This document shows, in pieces, positions 8,748 through 18,465 of a stretch of DNA of 64,000 bases. Within the stretch, counting starts at the first letter, position 1; each line of letters opens with the position of its first letter. The notes beneath the pieces are model-generated. The model searched no databases, had not been told where the DNA came from, and saw only the letters and a list, made by a program, of their open reading frames with translations. Source of the stretch: Bacillota bacterium (GTDB lineage: Bacteria; Bacillota; Clostridia; Lachnospirales; Lachnospiraceae); contig JAEZRJ010000080.1 of NCBI GenBank assembly GCA_023412855.1, positions 19,994-83,993 of the forward strand. The letters run 5' to 3'. A program made the position numbers and the translations under genes.

Positions 8748-10256
8748 ATGGAACAGATTAATAACCCTATATTCAGAGGAATGTATCCAGATCCTTCCAT
8801 TTGTGAAGCAGGAGGGAAATATTATCTCATAACCTCCACATTTACGTATGCACCGGGAATTCCAATTTTTGAAAGTGAAGATTTACAGAACTGGACTCAG
8901 ATTGGAAATGTTTTAGAGACTTCAAAGCAATTGGATTTAATGGATTTGGAAGTATCTTCTGGGATATTTGCAGCAACAATTCGTTATCATAAGGAAAAGT
9001 TTTATATAATCACAACAAATGCTGGAAGAGGTGGTAACTTTTATGTAACCGCAACGGATCCAAAAGGTCCCTGGTCTGAACCAGTATTTTTGGAACATGC
9101 CTCTGGAATTGATCCCAGTCTATTTTTTGAGGGTGAGTGTTGCTACTATGTTGGACAGCGATTTAAGGCAGATGCCAAGTACTATGGCGACTGTGAAATC
9201 TGGGTGCAGAAACTGGACTTAAGTAATGGCACTTTAGTAGAAGAACCGCATGTTCTATGGGATGGTGCTGCTAAGAACGTAGTATGGCCGGAAGGACCAC
9301 ATCTCTACAAAAAAGATGACTATTACTATCTGATGATTGCAGAGGGTGGAACAGCTCATGAACATAGTGTAAATATCGCAAGAAGCAAAGAACTCTATGG
9401 ACCTTATGAATCATGCAAAAATAATCCTTTGTTAACACATAAGCATTTGGGGTTGAACTATCCACTTCAGTATATCGGGCATGCCGATCTTGTGGAAAAC
9501 ACTGATGGAAGTTGGTTTGCTGTAATGCTGGGAACCAGAATGTATAAAGGAAAGAGTTCCATGGGGCGGGAGACTTTTATGGTTCCTGTTATTTGGGAAG
9601 AAGACTGGCCTGTTTTCTGTGCAGGAGAAGGAAAAATTCCTGTATTACCAGAAACTCTGTGCGGAATGGGGATAGTAAAAAAAATCATTTGGACGAATCC
9701 GCTTCCCCTTTGTTGTGTTATGTTACGTAGCGTACTGGATCCTTCAATTAGAAACGTATTAGATGGAAGTCTGTACCTGAAACTTGGAACACAAAAACTG
9801 GAGGGAGAAAAAACACCGTCCTATATTGGAATCCGAGTTGCGGAGCATCAGTTTTCGTTGAAAGTTCCAATGACATTTCTCCCAGAAGAAGGGGAAGAAG
9901 CTGGATTGGTATACTATTACAATGGGGACAACTTCATCAGATTTATTATCTCAAAGCAAAACAACATAATAATGACAAGTATTATTAAAAAAGAAAAGTC
10001 AGTAGAAACCTGTATTTTCAGAGAAAAAACAGATCAATATAGGGGAAGCGCTATTTTGGAATTGCAGGCTGAAAAACATAGTATGAGCTGTATCTTTAAT
10101 GGAAGAATATTGGCAGAATCAATAGATATTGCTCAGCTAACGACCCAGGGTGCTGGTGGTTTTGTCGGCTGTACCATGGGAGTGTATGGATATACAGACA
10201 AGGAAAACAGTACAAATTATGCTGTTTTTGGCTCCATGACTGTCATCTATCCTTAA
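8748..10256 (+). CDS. Glycoside hydrolase family 43 (beta-xylosidase-like)
   Basis: Intracellular enzyme that probably removes xylose from the non-reducing end of imported xylo-oligosaccharides. The five-bladed GH43 propeller fills about residues 5-310 with the expected catalytic trio: base D15 (YPDPS), pKa modulator D122 (GIDPS) and acid E182 (WPEGPH). The C-terminal 190 residues look like the beta-sandwich of XynB-type GH43 enzymes (ASVLDP-like entry, then GLVYYYNGDNFIRF). There is no signal peptide. Length 502 aa is slightly short for XynB-type enzymes. The ribosome site is weak. Substrate preference, xyloside against arabinofuranoside, cannot be read from the sequence alone. Confidence 0.88.
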   Translation: MEQINNPIFRGMYPDPSICEAGGKYYLITSTFTYAPGIPIFESEDLQNWTQIGNVLETSKQLDLMDLEVSSGIFAATIRYHKEKFYIITTNAGRGGNFYVTATDPKGPWSEPVFLEHASGIDPSLFFEGECCYYVGQRFKADAKYYGDCEIWVQKLDLSNGTLVEEPHVLWDGAAKNVVWPEGPHLYKKDDYYYLMIAEGGTAHEHSVNIARSKELYGPYESCKNNPLLTHKHLGLNYPLQYIGHADLVENTDGSWFAVMLGTRMYKGKSSMGRETFMVPVIWEEDWPVFCAGEGKIPVLPETLCGMGIVKKIIWTNPLPLCCVMLRSVLDPSIRNVLDGSLYLKLGTQKLEGEKTPSYIGIRVAEHQFSLKVPMTFLPEEGEEAGLVYYYNGDNFIRFIISKQNNIIMTSIIKKEKSVETCIFREKTDQYRGSAILELQAEKHSMSCIFNGRILAESIDIAQLTTQGAGGFVGCTMGVYGYTDKENSTNYAVFGSMTVIYP

Positions 10257-10398
10257 TAAAACACTACTCTATATGTGGAAAACCAGGCTGCAGATTCGTA
10301 ATGTTTTATTTTTCCAGACAGGAAGCGGGGGATATGTTGATTTTATGAAGTTTCTTTATTTGGATTATAAATAAGCAGGAAAGAGGAACAGGAATCAG

Positions 10399-11805
10399 AT
10401 GATGGATGAAAAAAAGCAAGCATTTAATCCTTATTTACCATCCTGGGAATATGTACCAGATGGGGAACCCTATGTATTTGGAGACCGACTCTATCTATAT
10501 GGATCCCACGACTTTTATAATGGCCCTGTATTCTGTCCTGGAGACTATGTATGCTGGTCAGCACCCGTTGAAGATTTGGGAAACTGGCGTATGGAAGGGG
10601 TAATATACAAAAAAACCGATGACCCTGAAAATCCTTATGGAAAAATGTGTTTATATGCACCAGATGTAACCCAAGGTCCTGACGGCAGATATTATCTCTA
10701 CTATGTTCTGGATAAGATTTCGGTGGTATCAGTGGCAGTATGTGATACTCCATATGGTAAATTCGAGTTTTACGGATATGTGAGATATGAGGATGGAACG
10801 AGACTTGGCGAAGGAGAGCAGGATGAACCCCAGTTTGATCCCGGGGTATTAACGGAGGGTGATAAATCATATCTTTATACAGGATTTGCTGCACCCGGAG
10901 ATACAGGCAGACATGGAGCAATGGTTACTGTTTTAAAGGAAGATATGATAACTATCGAAACAGCCCCAGTATTTGTGATTCCCAGTAAATCCTATGGACA
11001 GGGTACAGATTTTGAAGGCTTTGAATTCTTTGAAGCACCATCTATCAGAAAACGTGGAAATCTGTATATTCTTATTTATTCTTCGGTACAAATGCACGAA
11101 TTATGCTATGCATACAGTGAAAATCCATGCTCAGGTTTTCGTTACGGTGGTGTGGTTGTGAGCAATACGGATTTGCACATTGATACTTATAAACCGGCTC
11201 TGATGCCCGCTGCATATGGAGCCAATAATCATGGGAGTATTATTGAGATTCAGAATCAGTGGTATGTTTTTTATCATCGTCATACCAATAATTCATGGTA
11301 TTCCAGACAGGGCTGTGCTGATAAAATTGAATTTTTGGACAACAAGACAATTCATCAGGCGGAAATGACATCCTGTGGTCTAAATCAGGGGGCTCTGACA
11401 GGAAAAGGTGAGTATCCAGCATTTATTGCCTGTAATTTATTTACCCGAGAAGAGTCTGTATATGTCGGGGGGGAAGGATTCCCAAGAATACGACAGGATG
11501 GCAGAGATGGGGATACAGATCCTGCTTATATCAGTAATGTGACAGACGGATCTACAATCGGATTTAAATATTTTAATATGCAAAAAGTCAGTAAAATCGG
11601 GATTAGGATACGCGGGTATGCAAAAGGAGTATTTCATGTAAAGACCGCCTGGGATCAGGAGCCGCTTGTATCTATACCCGTGGATTTCAGCAATGTATGG
11701 GAAGATTACCAAAAAGAAATAGCACCACTGACAGGAGTATATGCATTGTATTTTACTTTTGAAGGACGGGGAACAGCAGATTTTTATTCATTTACAATGG
11801 ATTAA
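10399..11805 (+). CDS. Glycoside hydrolase family 43 with C-terminal carbohydrate-binding-like domain
   Basis: Second GH43 enzyme of the locus, likely an arabinofuranosidase or xylosidase acting on side chains of imported arabinoxylan fragments. The propeller spans about residues 10-320, with catalytic candidates D21 (PDGEPYVFG), D148 (FDPGV) and E212 (FFEAPSIRK). The last 110 residues ([16 protein letters not shown] to the end) resemble a CBM6-like beta-sandwich. There is no signal peptide. It lies 142 bp after the first GH43 gene and 17 bp before the chemoreceptor gene, so all are probably one transcript. The exact subfamily is uncertain. Confidence 0.85.
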   Translation: MMDEKKQAFNPYLPSWEYVPDGEPYVFGDRLYLYGSHDFYNGPVFCPGDYVCWSAPVEDLGNWRMEGVIYKKTDDPENPYGKMCLYAPDVTQGPDGRYYLYYVLDKISVVSVAVCDTPYGKFEFYGYVRYEDGTRLGEGEQDEPQFDPGVLTEGDKSYLYTGFAAPGDTGRHGAMVTVLKEDMITIETAPVFVIPSKSYGQGTDFEGFEFFEAPSIRKRGNLYILIYSSVQMHELCYAYSENPCSGFRYGGVVVSNTDLHIDTYKPALMPAAYGANNHGSIIEIQNQWYVFYHRHTNNSWYSRQGCADKIEFLDNKTIHQAEMTSCGLNQGALTGKGEYPAFIACNLFTREESVYVGGEGFPRIRQDGRDGDTDPAYISNVTDGSTIGFKYFNMQKVSKIGIRIRGYAKGVFHVKTAWDQEPLVSIPVDFSNVWEDYQKEIAPLTGVYALYFTFEGRGTADFYSFTMD

Positions 11806-11822
11806 ACGACGGGGGATTAGCA

Positions 11823-14009
11823 ATGGCAATCAGAAAAAAGGGACGGGTAGAAAAGAAAAGTAATCAGCGGAATCAGCTAATACAGTCAGGACAGGCAGAG
11901 CAGCCAGGCCAGGGGAGCAAGAGAAAAATGAGGATGCTGGATAAAGAAATAAAGATGCAGCAAAAACAAGATGCAAACTCCGTAAAATGGTACCATAGTA
12001 TTCGAATGAAATTAATTTCTGCGTTTATGATTCTTGTAATTTTGCTGGTGGTTTTAGGTACTTTTTCTTATCAAAAGGCAGCGCAGGGAATTATTCAGAA
12101 TTATGAAAGTGCCATGAATTCTTCCTTGAATCTAATGCTTCGCTATTTTGAAACAGTCAGTATATCTGCTGAAGCTAAAAATTTGCAATTAACCAGAAAT
12201 ACCACTTTAAGAAAGTACTATGCAGGACTTTATGCGGAGGATTTAATCGAGCAGAAAAAAGTTTTTACGGAAATATCTTCGCAAGCCTATGCTACTGCCA
12301 TGACGGAAAAAAACATCAGTGAAATCTATGTGTTAACAGAAACTGGAAAACCAATCGGAGCGATTAATAATCTTTTACCTGCAGATACCTATGACCAGTT
12401 CGTTTCTTCGGATGAATTCAAACTACTGGAGAATATTGGAAATCAGGAAACAATATGGCTTGGCTTTCACCCGGGACTGGATATTCCGGCAGAGAAAAAA
12501 ATTGACTCTTATGGAATTTACTGTGTCAGAAGACTTTTTGATCAGTATGATAAACCGGTCGGTTATGTCATTGTTGATTTATCCAAGGAATTTATTACAG
12601 ACACTTTAAAGACAAGCGAGTTACCAGAAGGCAGTATGGCTGTTTTTCAGACCAGCGATGGCAGAAATTTGTTTGATGGTGAGTATGATGAAGCAATGCT
12701 GGAAGAAATTATGCAAAAGAAAGCTGAACTTACAGACGGGAAAGGCTATATCAGTTATCAAGGAAATAGTTATCTCCTATTAGAGGGAAATGTGGAAAAG
12801 GTGCAGGGCAAGATCATCACATTGATTCCAAGGTCTGCCATCATTGAACAAGCTCAGGCAGTTAAGAATACTACCATGATACTTGTAGTTCTTGGAGGTC
12901 TCATCGGAATCGGTTTGGCAGTAATTCTCTCCAAAGAAATTGCAAAAGAAATTGAAAAGGTTAATTTTGTTCTGAAAAAAAGTGCAAAAGGCAACCTGAC
13001 CAGCCTGGTAATGGTACGTGGAAAAGATGAGTTTCAGTTACTTGGAAATTGTGTGAATGAAACGATACTTGAAATAAAAAAAATGATAGAGCGGGTGCAG
13101 CAATCCAGCAATAAAATTGCAGTATCTTCCGGATATATGAAAACAGTATCGGAAGAGTTAATGAACGCCAGTGATGGAATTCATCATGCATCTCATGAAA
13201 TCAGCTGTGGAATGAGTCAGCAGGCAGAAGATACTGTAAATTGTGTGGAAGAAATGAATGAACTGGCAGTATTAATATCCAACGTAAATGATGCCATTGG
13301 ATTGATGAATCAGGTGCTTACAAAAGCGGACAAGCTCTCCTATGAAGGAATTGATGTGGTGAATAAACTTTGCCAGAGAGAAAAAGCAACGGTTTCCATT
13401 ACCAATCAGGTAATTACCAATGTGGAACAGATGGAAGAAAATTCGAAAGAAATTAGTGAGTTTATTAAGATTATTAATTCCATAGCAGAAAGTACGAATC
13501 TCTTATCCTTAAATGCCTCCATTGAAGCAGCCAGAGCTGGAGAAGCAGGACGTGGATTTTCTGTTGTGGCAGATGAAATTCGTAAGCTTTCAGCACAGTC
13601 AGAGCAGGCTTCAGCAGAAATCGGCAGAATCATTTCCCGTATGAAAAAAGAAACAGTTGATACGGTAGATAGTGTGAGACAGGCAAAAGCGGCAATGGAA
13701 AGTCAGGAAAAAACTTTAAATGAAACTGTTACTATGTTCCAGGGGATGAATCAGGAAATCATGTCCCTTGCGGATCATATGAATCAAATCCATGGAAAGA
13801 TGGAAAATATGGATCAGTCAAAAGATGAAATGCTTGGAAGTATCCAAAGTATTTCAGCAGCAGCAGAAGAAACGGAAAGTGCAGCAGGACAATTAGAGGA
13901 AAATGTAGCAAATCAGATGGCGATTGCAAAGAAAATTGAGGAGGCTGCAGAAGATTTAAATAAAGAATATGAAGAGATGGAACGGATGGTAAACAGATTT
14001 ACCATTTAG
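11823..14009 (+). CDS. Methyl-accepting chemotaxis protein with Cache-type sensor
   Basis: Chemoreceptor predicted to couple extracellular sugar sensing to the flagellar motor. Membrane helices lie at about residues 62-82 and 349-370 and enclose a Cache-like extracellular domain. A HAMP region follows, and the cytoplasmic signalling hairpin (about residue 552) is canonical ([20 protein letters not shown]). An unusual feature is the N-terminal cytoplasmic extension of about 60 residues, rich in Lys, Arg and Gln, before the first helix. It is embedded between GH43 and GH8 genes: 17 bp after the first, and its stop codon overlaps the GH8 ribosome site. It is therefore co-transcribed with xylan-degradation genes, which suggests xylo-oligosaccharide taxis. 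Confidence 0.9.
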   Translation: MAIRKKGRVEKKSNQRNQLIQSGQAEQPGQGSKRKMRMLDKEIKMQQKQDANSVKWYHSIRMKLISAFMILVILLVVLGTFSYQKAAQGIIQNYESAMNSSLNLMLRYFETVSISAEAKNLQLTRNTTLRKYYAGLYAEDLIEQKKVFTEISSQAYATAMTEKNISEIYVLTETGKPIGAINNLLPADTYDQFVSSDEFKLLENIGNQETIWLGFHPGLDIPAEKKIDSYGIYCVRRLFDQYDKPVGYVIVDLSKEFITDTLKTSELPEGSMAVFQTSDGRNLFDGEYDEAMLEEIMQKKAELTDGKGYISYQGNSYLLLEGNVEKVQGKIITLIPRSAIIEQAQAVKNTTMILVVLGGLIGIGLAVILSKEIAKEIEKVNFVLKKSAKGNLTSLVMVRGKDEFQLLGNCVNETILEIKKMIERVQQSSNKIAVSSGYMKTVSEELMNASDGIHHASHEISCGMSQQAEDTVNCVEEMNELAVLISNVNDAIGLMNQVLTKADKLSYEGIDVVNKLCQREKATVSITNQVITNVEQMEENSKEISEFIKIINSIAESTNLLSLNASIEAARAGEAGRGFSVVADEIRKLSAQSEQASAEIGRIISRMKKETVDTVDSVRQAKAAMESQEKTLNETVTMFQGMNQEIMSLADHMNQIHGKMENMDQSKDEMLGSIQSISAAAEETESAAGQLEENVANQMAIAKKIEEAAEDLNKEYEEMERMVNRFTI

Positions 14010-14019
14010 GAGGAGTAAC

Positions 14020-15153
14020 GTGAAGCAGAAACAATATCGCAATGTTTTTCTGGAAGCTGGTTATCAAAAAGAAGAAATAGAGCAAAGAGTAGAGGATACT
14101 TTTTGGCAGATTTTTTATGGACCGAATAAATTTTATTTTGAAAATGAAGACGGGACTGGTTATGTGATGGATACTGGAAATTATGACGTAAGAACCGAAG
14201 GTATGTCCTATGCCATGATGATATGTGTACAGTTAGGTAAAAAAAAGGAATTTGATGCTCTTTGGAAATGGGCAAAAACTTATATGTATATGGAAGAAGG
14301 GGTTAACAAAGGATATTTTGCGTGGAGTGTCCACCCGGACGGAAGAAAGAATTCCTATGGACCAGCTCCTGATGGTGAAGAATTTTTTGCTATGGCGTTA
14401 TTTTTTGCGGCACATCGCTTTGGAGATGGAGAAGGAATTTTCTGCTATTCAAAAGAAGCAAGGGATTTATTGTCTACCTGTGTTCACAAAGGAGAAGATG
14501 GGATTGGATTTGCCATGTGGAATCCAGACAATTATTTGATACGATTTATTCCTGACAGGGAATTTACAGATCCATCCTATCATCTTCCGCATTTTTACCA
14601 GTTATTTTCTCTGTGGGCTAAGGAAGAGGATCAAAAATTCTGGACTATTGCAACTGAAAAAAGTAGAGAATTTCTGAAAAAGGCCTGCCATCCAGAAACT
14701 GGTCTAAGCGCAGAGTATAGCACCTTTTCTGGAGAACCTTACCCCTTGGAGCAGGAAATATTTGGTAGACATGACTGGTATTTTAGCGATGCATACCGCA
14801 CGATTGCAAATATTGCGTTGGATTATGAATGGTTTGCAAAGGAAACTTCGGAAGGCAGTTGGCATAAGGAAACAGCAGAAAAACTTCAGTATTTTTTCTG
14901 TGAAACCATGAAACATAACTCGAGAGCCATTTACACCATCGATGGGAAACTTGCGGGAGACGAAGCGCTCCACCCAATTGCAATCACAGCAACCAATGCA
15001 CAGGCTTCCCTTGCCTCTGATGGACCCTTTGCCATTGCTTGTGTAAAAGATTTCTGGAACACCCCGCTTAGAACAGGTGAAAGAAGATACTACGATAACT
15101 GCCTGTATCTTTTCGCTATGCTGGCTTTAAGTGGCAATTACCGCATTTGGTAG
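14020..15153 (+). CDS. Glycoside hydrolase family 8, reducing-end xylose-releasing exo-oligoxylanase
   Basis: Rex-type enzyme that removes xylose from the reducing end of xylo-oligosaccharides in the cytoplasm. The GTG start at 14020 follows a perfect TAGGAGGAG site that overlaps the stop of the chemoreceptor gene. The 377-aa protein is the usual Rex length and has no signal peptide. Family residues are in place: proton donor E60 (VRTEGMSYAM), D118 (APDGEEFF) and the probable base D257 (DWYFSDAYR). The final segment TNAQASLASDG is typical of the family. With two GH43 enzymes it completes an intracellular pathway from imported oligosaccharide to xylose and arabinose. Confidence 0.92.
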   Translation: MKQKQYRNVFLEAGYQKEEIEQRVEDTFWQIFYGPNKFYFENEDGTGYVMDTGNYDVRTEGMSYAMMICVQLGKKKEFDALWKWAKTYMYMEEGVNKGYFAWSVHPDGRKNSYGPAPDGEEFFAMALFFAAHRFGDGEGIFCYSKEARDLLSTCVHKGEDGIGFAMWNPDNYLIRFIPDREFTDPSYHLPHFYQLFSLWAKEEDQKFWTIATEKSREFLKKACHPETGLSAEYSTFSGEPYPLEQEIFGRHDWYFSDAYRTIANIALDYEWFAKETSEGSWHKETAEKLQYFFCETMKHNSRAIYTIDGKLAGDEALHPIAITATNAQASLASDGPFAIACVKDFWNTPLRTGERRYYDNCLYLFAMLALSGNYRIW

Positions 15154-15276
15154 ATGGAAAAGCAAATCAAGCTGGAAAACTGAGGTAAGCTAAGAATAGA
15201 GGATGTCTGTACTTGGCGGTAAATACCCATGGCTAGACTTTCACTAGCTAGATTAGTGCCATGCCTGGCACACAAA

Positions 15277-15313
15277 AATCTGCGGTTCTTATATATTATA
15301 AGAACCGCAGATT
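15277..15313 (-). terminator. Strong hairpin terminator for the DUF4097 operon
   Basis: A perfect 17-bp stem, 15277-15293 with 15297-15313, has a 3-nt loop. On the minus strand it is followed by a U5 run (A5 at 15274-15278 on the plus strand), so it ends minus-strand transcription from 15396. It may also stop plus-strand transcripts from the GH8 gene, although no T-run lies on that side. Confidence 0.75.
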
Positions 15314-15395
15314 CTGATTGTATCAAGATATTATGAATCCTAAGAAATAACATATTCTGCAATCAATTGGATTTATAAATTCTCTCGCATATGAA

Positions 15396-16703
15396 TTATA
15401 AGCCCTTTATGTCGATGTTGCCGGACTCGCAAGAGACCGTGATATGCTTTCCTATGTCTGAAGAGGAAAGCGGCTTGTATTTTTCTCCCATATCCTGCCC
15501 TTCAACTTTAATAGTTCCGTATTCTGTAAATAAATCGTAGGAATAATCGGTGGCTGGAGAAGAGAATTCCAGAGAAACGTTTCCATATTCATTATCTGCC
15601 GTTAAAGTCTGAAGACTGGCATCTTTCATGTGAAGGGAACCGGTTCCAATGGTAATATCCGCATCTCCAGATATGGTGATTCGCTCTGCGTTGGTTTCAC
15701 CATATTCGATGTCTGCTGCGAAAGTATTTGCTGTCATATCTGTTATCTCGAGGCTGCCTGTGTTTATTTCTACGGAGAGAGAATCGGTCTCTGCGGAGCT
15801 TAACTGAAGGTCGCCGTAATCGATTGCTGTTTCAATAATGCCGGAATCGATATCCCTTATATTCACATTGCCGGTATTCATTTTCAAAGTAACGCTGGAA
15901 GCATTGATGGTGCTTAGGCCGACATCTCCGTAATCGGCAGTTACTGTCAGAGTATCTGCAACTATACTATCCAGATTCACATTACCGGTGTTTACCTTCA
16001 ACGCAGCGGTAGAGGCATCGATGGTGTTTAGTGTGACATTTCCGTAATCGGTAGTTACGGTCAGGGTATCTGCAATTATATTGTCCAGATTCAAATAGCC
16101 GGTGTTTACTTCCAGAGCGATGCAAGGGGCATTCATGTCAGTCAGGTTTACATCGCCGTAATCCTCAGATACGGAGACGGAAGAAGCATTTATGGAGGAA
16201 AGATTAGTGTTTCCGCAGTCGTTATTGACCGAAATGCTGTTTAATTCGACATTCTCGGGAATATAAACAGTGACCGATTCACTCTCCCGTATATCGCCGC
16301 TTTGAATACCTGAAAAGCCGAGGAACATGTAATGGAAGGAAGAGGAACCTGCAGGATTACTCGCTTGAGTTATATGCAGCGTACCGTCTTTGATTTCATA
16401 AGATAGCGGGTGATTCTGCGCCGTTTTATAAGAAATCTTAAAGCGGTCTGATTCTTTGATTTCCACATTGGCATAGGAAACCTTCATGTCGATATTTTGA
16501 AAGGCGTCCAGTTCGATGTCTGTCATTTCTATAAAGTCAGTTTCATTCAGCTTTGTCTGGTTCCAGCTATATACCTGAAAGCCGTCGTTGCTTATGCCGA
16601 TACCGGTAACGCTTTCTCCGAGAAAAAATCCTGTAATGTATAAAATGATGCCTAAACCGACAAAAGCAGCGCATAGGGCAAGAAACTTATTTGTTTTGCT
16701 CAT
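15396..16703 (-). CDS. DUF4097-family membrane-anchored beta-solenoid protein
   Basis: Last gene of a PadR/DUF1700/DUF4097 operon, a widespread Firmicute cassette linked to envelope stress sensing; the molecular function is unknown. The start at 16703 has GGAGGAAG just upstream; the longer frame from 16736 is not supported. A single hydrophobic helix (residues 6-28) anchors the protein. From about residue 140 to 400 the chain alternates two kinds of half-repeat of about 20 residues, one with DYGDV or DYGNV and the other with NTGNVNL or NTGSL, which predicts a right-handed beta-solenoid. The repeats are also visible in the DNA between 15880 and 16130. The gene overlaps the DUF1700 gene by 17 bp, suggesting translational coupling. 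Confidence 0.85.
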   Translation of the reverse strand: MSKTNKFLALCAAFVGLGIILYITGFFLGESVTGIGISNDGFQVYSWNQTKLNETDFIEMTDIELDAFQNIDMKVSYANVEIKESDRFKISYKTAQNHPLSYEIKDGTLHITQASNPAGSSSFHYMFLGFSGIQSGDIRESESVTVYIPENVELNSISVNNDCGNTNLSSINASSVSVSEDYGDVNLTDMNAPCIALEVNTGYLNLDNIIADTLTVTTDYGNVTLNTIDASTAALKVNTGNVNLDSIVADTLTVTADYGDVGLSTINASSVTLKMNTGNVNIRDIDSGIIETAIDYGDLQLSSAETDSLSVEINTGSLEITDMTANTFAADIEYGETNAERITISGDADITIGTGSLHMKDASLQTLTADNEYGNVSLEFSSPATDYSYDLFTEYGTIKVEGQDMGEKYKPLSSSDIGKHITVSCESGNIDIKGL

Positions 16704-17286
16704 TTTTTCTTCCTCCTTTTTCGATGAGATGTCCAAAGAAACGTACCATGCGGGTAAGGAACCATTGACAGAAGCGTATCATGCCAAAGGTCAGCAGCAT
16801 ACCGAGTCCCATGGAGACAAGGCCGGCCCCCAGACAGCTAATAAAGGCGGGGAAATTGGCAACGGCCACGGTGAATCCGGCAACGATGTAAAGAGGGCCG
16901 GCAACAGCTATTATAATACCTGCAAAGATAAAGCATAAGATGACCGCCAATATGCATAAAACAAAAGCGATGATTACCATGGCAAAGGCCAGAGCCAGAG
17001 GAAGAGCAAAGGGCGCTGCACATACGGCGAGTACGCCTACCCAAACGGCATTTAAGCCTTTTTTCACGTCTTTGACCGGTGCAGCGGCATTTTTGCGAAC
17101 GATGTCGGCTATGATTTGTTCTGCGGCGAATTCGGGTGTTCCCAGATCCTCAATTACCTGAGCCTCTTCCTCGGCGCCTGCATCGGAAAAGTATTCTTCA
17201 AAATAATCCACGGCCCTTTGGAAGTCCTCTTTTGGAAGACGCCGCAATTGCGTTCTTAAAGATTGCATGTATTCCACTTTATTCAT
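16687..17286 (-). CDS. DUF1700 (HAAS-domain) membrane protein
   Basis: Small membrane protein found next to PadR regulators. The N-terminal HAAS helical domain (MNKVEYMQSLRTQLRRLP, then VIEDLGTPEFAAEQI) is thought to sense or bind partner proteins. Three to four hydrophobic helices follow from about residue 70 to 190. The ATG at 17286 has GGGAGG at 8 bp; an in-frame ATG two codons earlier is too close to that site. The start overlaps the end of the PadR gene by 8 bp, and the 3' end overlaps the DUF4097 gene. Family is clear, biochemical role unknown. Confidence 0.87.
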   Translation of the reverse strand: MNKVEYMQSLRTQLRRLPKEDFQRAVDYFEEYFSDAGAEEEAQVIEDLGTPEFAAEQIIADIVRKNAAAPVKDVKKGLNAVWVGVLAVCAAPFALPLALAFAMVIIAFVLCILAVILCFIFAGIIIAVAGPLYIVAGFTVAVANFPAFISCLGAGLVSMGLGMLLTFGMIRFCQWFLTRMVRFFGHLIEKGGRKNEQNK

Positions 17287-17620
17287 TTTCATTTCCTCCC
17301 TCTTGGAAAAATTTTTTCTCATTTATAATTTTTTCGATGGTGGCGGTATGCTGCTGCCACTCATTTTTCAGGAATTGCCACTGGTTCTCTCCGGCCTCGG
17401 TGATCCGGTAGTATTTGCGGTTGCGGCCTTGAAAAGGCTGGTCATAAGTAATGACGAAATTGTTGTCGGACAGGCGGCGAAGGATGGGGTAGAGAGTCGA
17501 ATCCTTCATATTGGATACGCTTTTTAATTGCTGGCTGATCTGGTAGCCGTAGCTGTCTTGCTGCCGGACGATAGAGAGAAGGAGAAAGTCGAGCAGGGGG
17601 GCACTGATTGGATATATCAT
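17279..17620 (-). CDS. PadR-family transcriptional repressor
   Basis: Winged-helix repressor of about 113 aa, first gene of the three-gene operon and probably autoregulatory. The start at 17620 has AGGAG 5 bp upstream; the longer reading frame adds an unsupported 23-residue leader. The PadR core is plain: LDFLLLSIVRQQDSYGYQI, then DSTLYPILRRLSDNNFV (recognition helix and wing), and YYRITEAGENQW, followed by a C-terminal dimer helix. A perfect palindrome lies across the promoter upstream. Confidence 0.92.
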   Translation of the reverse strand: MIYPISAPLLDFLLLSIVRQQDSYGYQISQQLKSVSNMKDSTLYPILRRLSDNNFVITYDQPFQGRNRKYYRITEAGENQWQFLKNEWQQHTATIEKIINEKKFFQEGGNENE

Positions 17621-17730
17621 ATGAGCTCCTTTCTTCGGCGTAGGCTCTTGGTATGCGCCTGAAATTACGAAGGCGCAGGAAACGGCCAATACCGATAGCT
17701 TTGTTTTTTATATATGTAATTATTATGCAT

Positions 17731-17759
17731 ATTATATATTGTATAATATATAATGTCAA
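17731..17759 (-). promoter_or_regulatory. PadR operon promoter with overlapping palindromic operator
   Basis: On the minus strand TTGACA (17759-17754), a 17-bp spacer and TATAAT (17736-17731) form a consensus sigma-A promoter. A perfect 10-bp-arm palindrome, ATTATATATT at 17731-17740 and its complement at 17745-17754, covers the -10 element and spacer. This is a natural operator for the dimeric PadR repressor and implies autorepression. The rest of the intergenic region 17760-17985 is AT-rich and holds no gene. Confidence 0.8.
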
Positions 17760-17985
17760 TATATATATTTATAAATAATAATTATAGAAAACCATCATGT
17801 TACTGAGAATGAAGTGAACAGTAACAGCACCATTGCAAAGCTTATATTTTTAGGATATCACGGGAAAGAATTCGGAGTGTAACATAAAATGAGATGTTGT
17901 ATGTAAATCGTAATCATGTGATAATATGATAGAAAGAAACAGAAGTGAATGTGTAGACTAATATGTTTTGGAAAAGAGGGATGTT

Positions 17986-18342
17986 ATGAACGTTTTATTT
18001 GTGGAATATCCGAAATGCAGTACTTGTAAAAAAGCGGGAGAATGGCTGAAGGCACATGGAATTACGTATGCGGACAGGCACATTAAGGAGGATAATCCTA
18101 CGGCGGCAGAGCTGAAGGAGTGGCATGAGAGGAGCGGGAAGGATATAAAGAGCTTCTTTAATACGAGCGGGAACTTGTATAAGGAAATGCAACTGAAGGA
18201 TAAACTCCCGGGAATGACCTTAGAAGAGAAATATGTACTTCTTTCCACGGACGGAATGCTTGTGAAGAGGCCGGTCGTGGTAGGAGAAGATTTTGTTTTG
18301 GTTGGTTTTAAGGAAGCGGAGTGGGCGGATAAGCTGGTATAG
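17986..18342 (+). CDS. ArsC/Spx-family thioredoxin-fold protein (YffB/Spx-like)
   Basis: Small 118-aa protein of the arsenate-reductase-like family. The start at 17986 has AGAGGGA before it. The N-terminal CxxC (C11-S-T-C14) and the conserved KRPVVV segment with its Arg are present, as in YffB and Spx-type members. These act as glutathione- or thiol-dependent reductases or as redox-sensing RNA-polymerase partners; which applies here cannot be decided, but the CxxC motif and length fit both. It stands alone between the PadR operon and a chemoreceptor gene. Confidence 0.87.
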   Translation: MNVLFVEYPKCSTCKKAGEWLKAHGITYADRHIKEDNPTAAELKEWHERSGKDIKSFFNTSGNLYKEMQLKDKLPGMTLEEKYVLLSTDGMLVKRPVVVGEDFVLVGFKEAEWADKLV

Positions 18343-18465
18343 AAGCGAATATGGACATTGACGGGGACCGCAAGAGCTTTTTCACAAACCTTTCATGAAG
18401 GTATCATATTTCTTTCACAAAATAGTGATTAAATAAGATACAAATTATGCGAAGGAGAATAAGTT

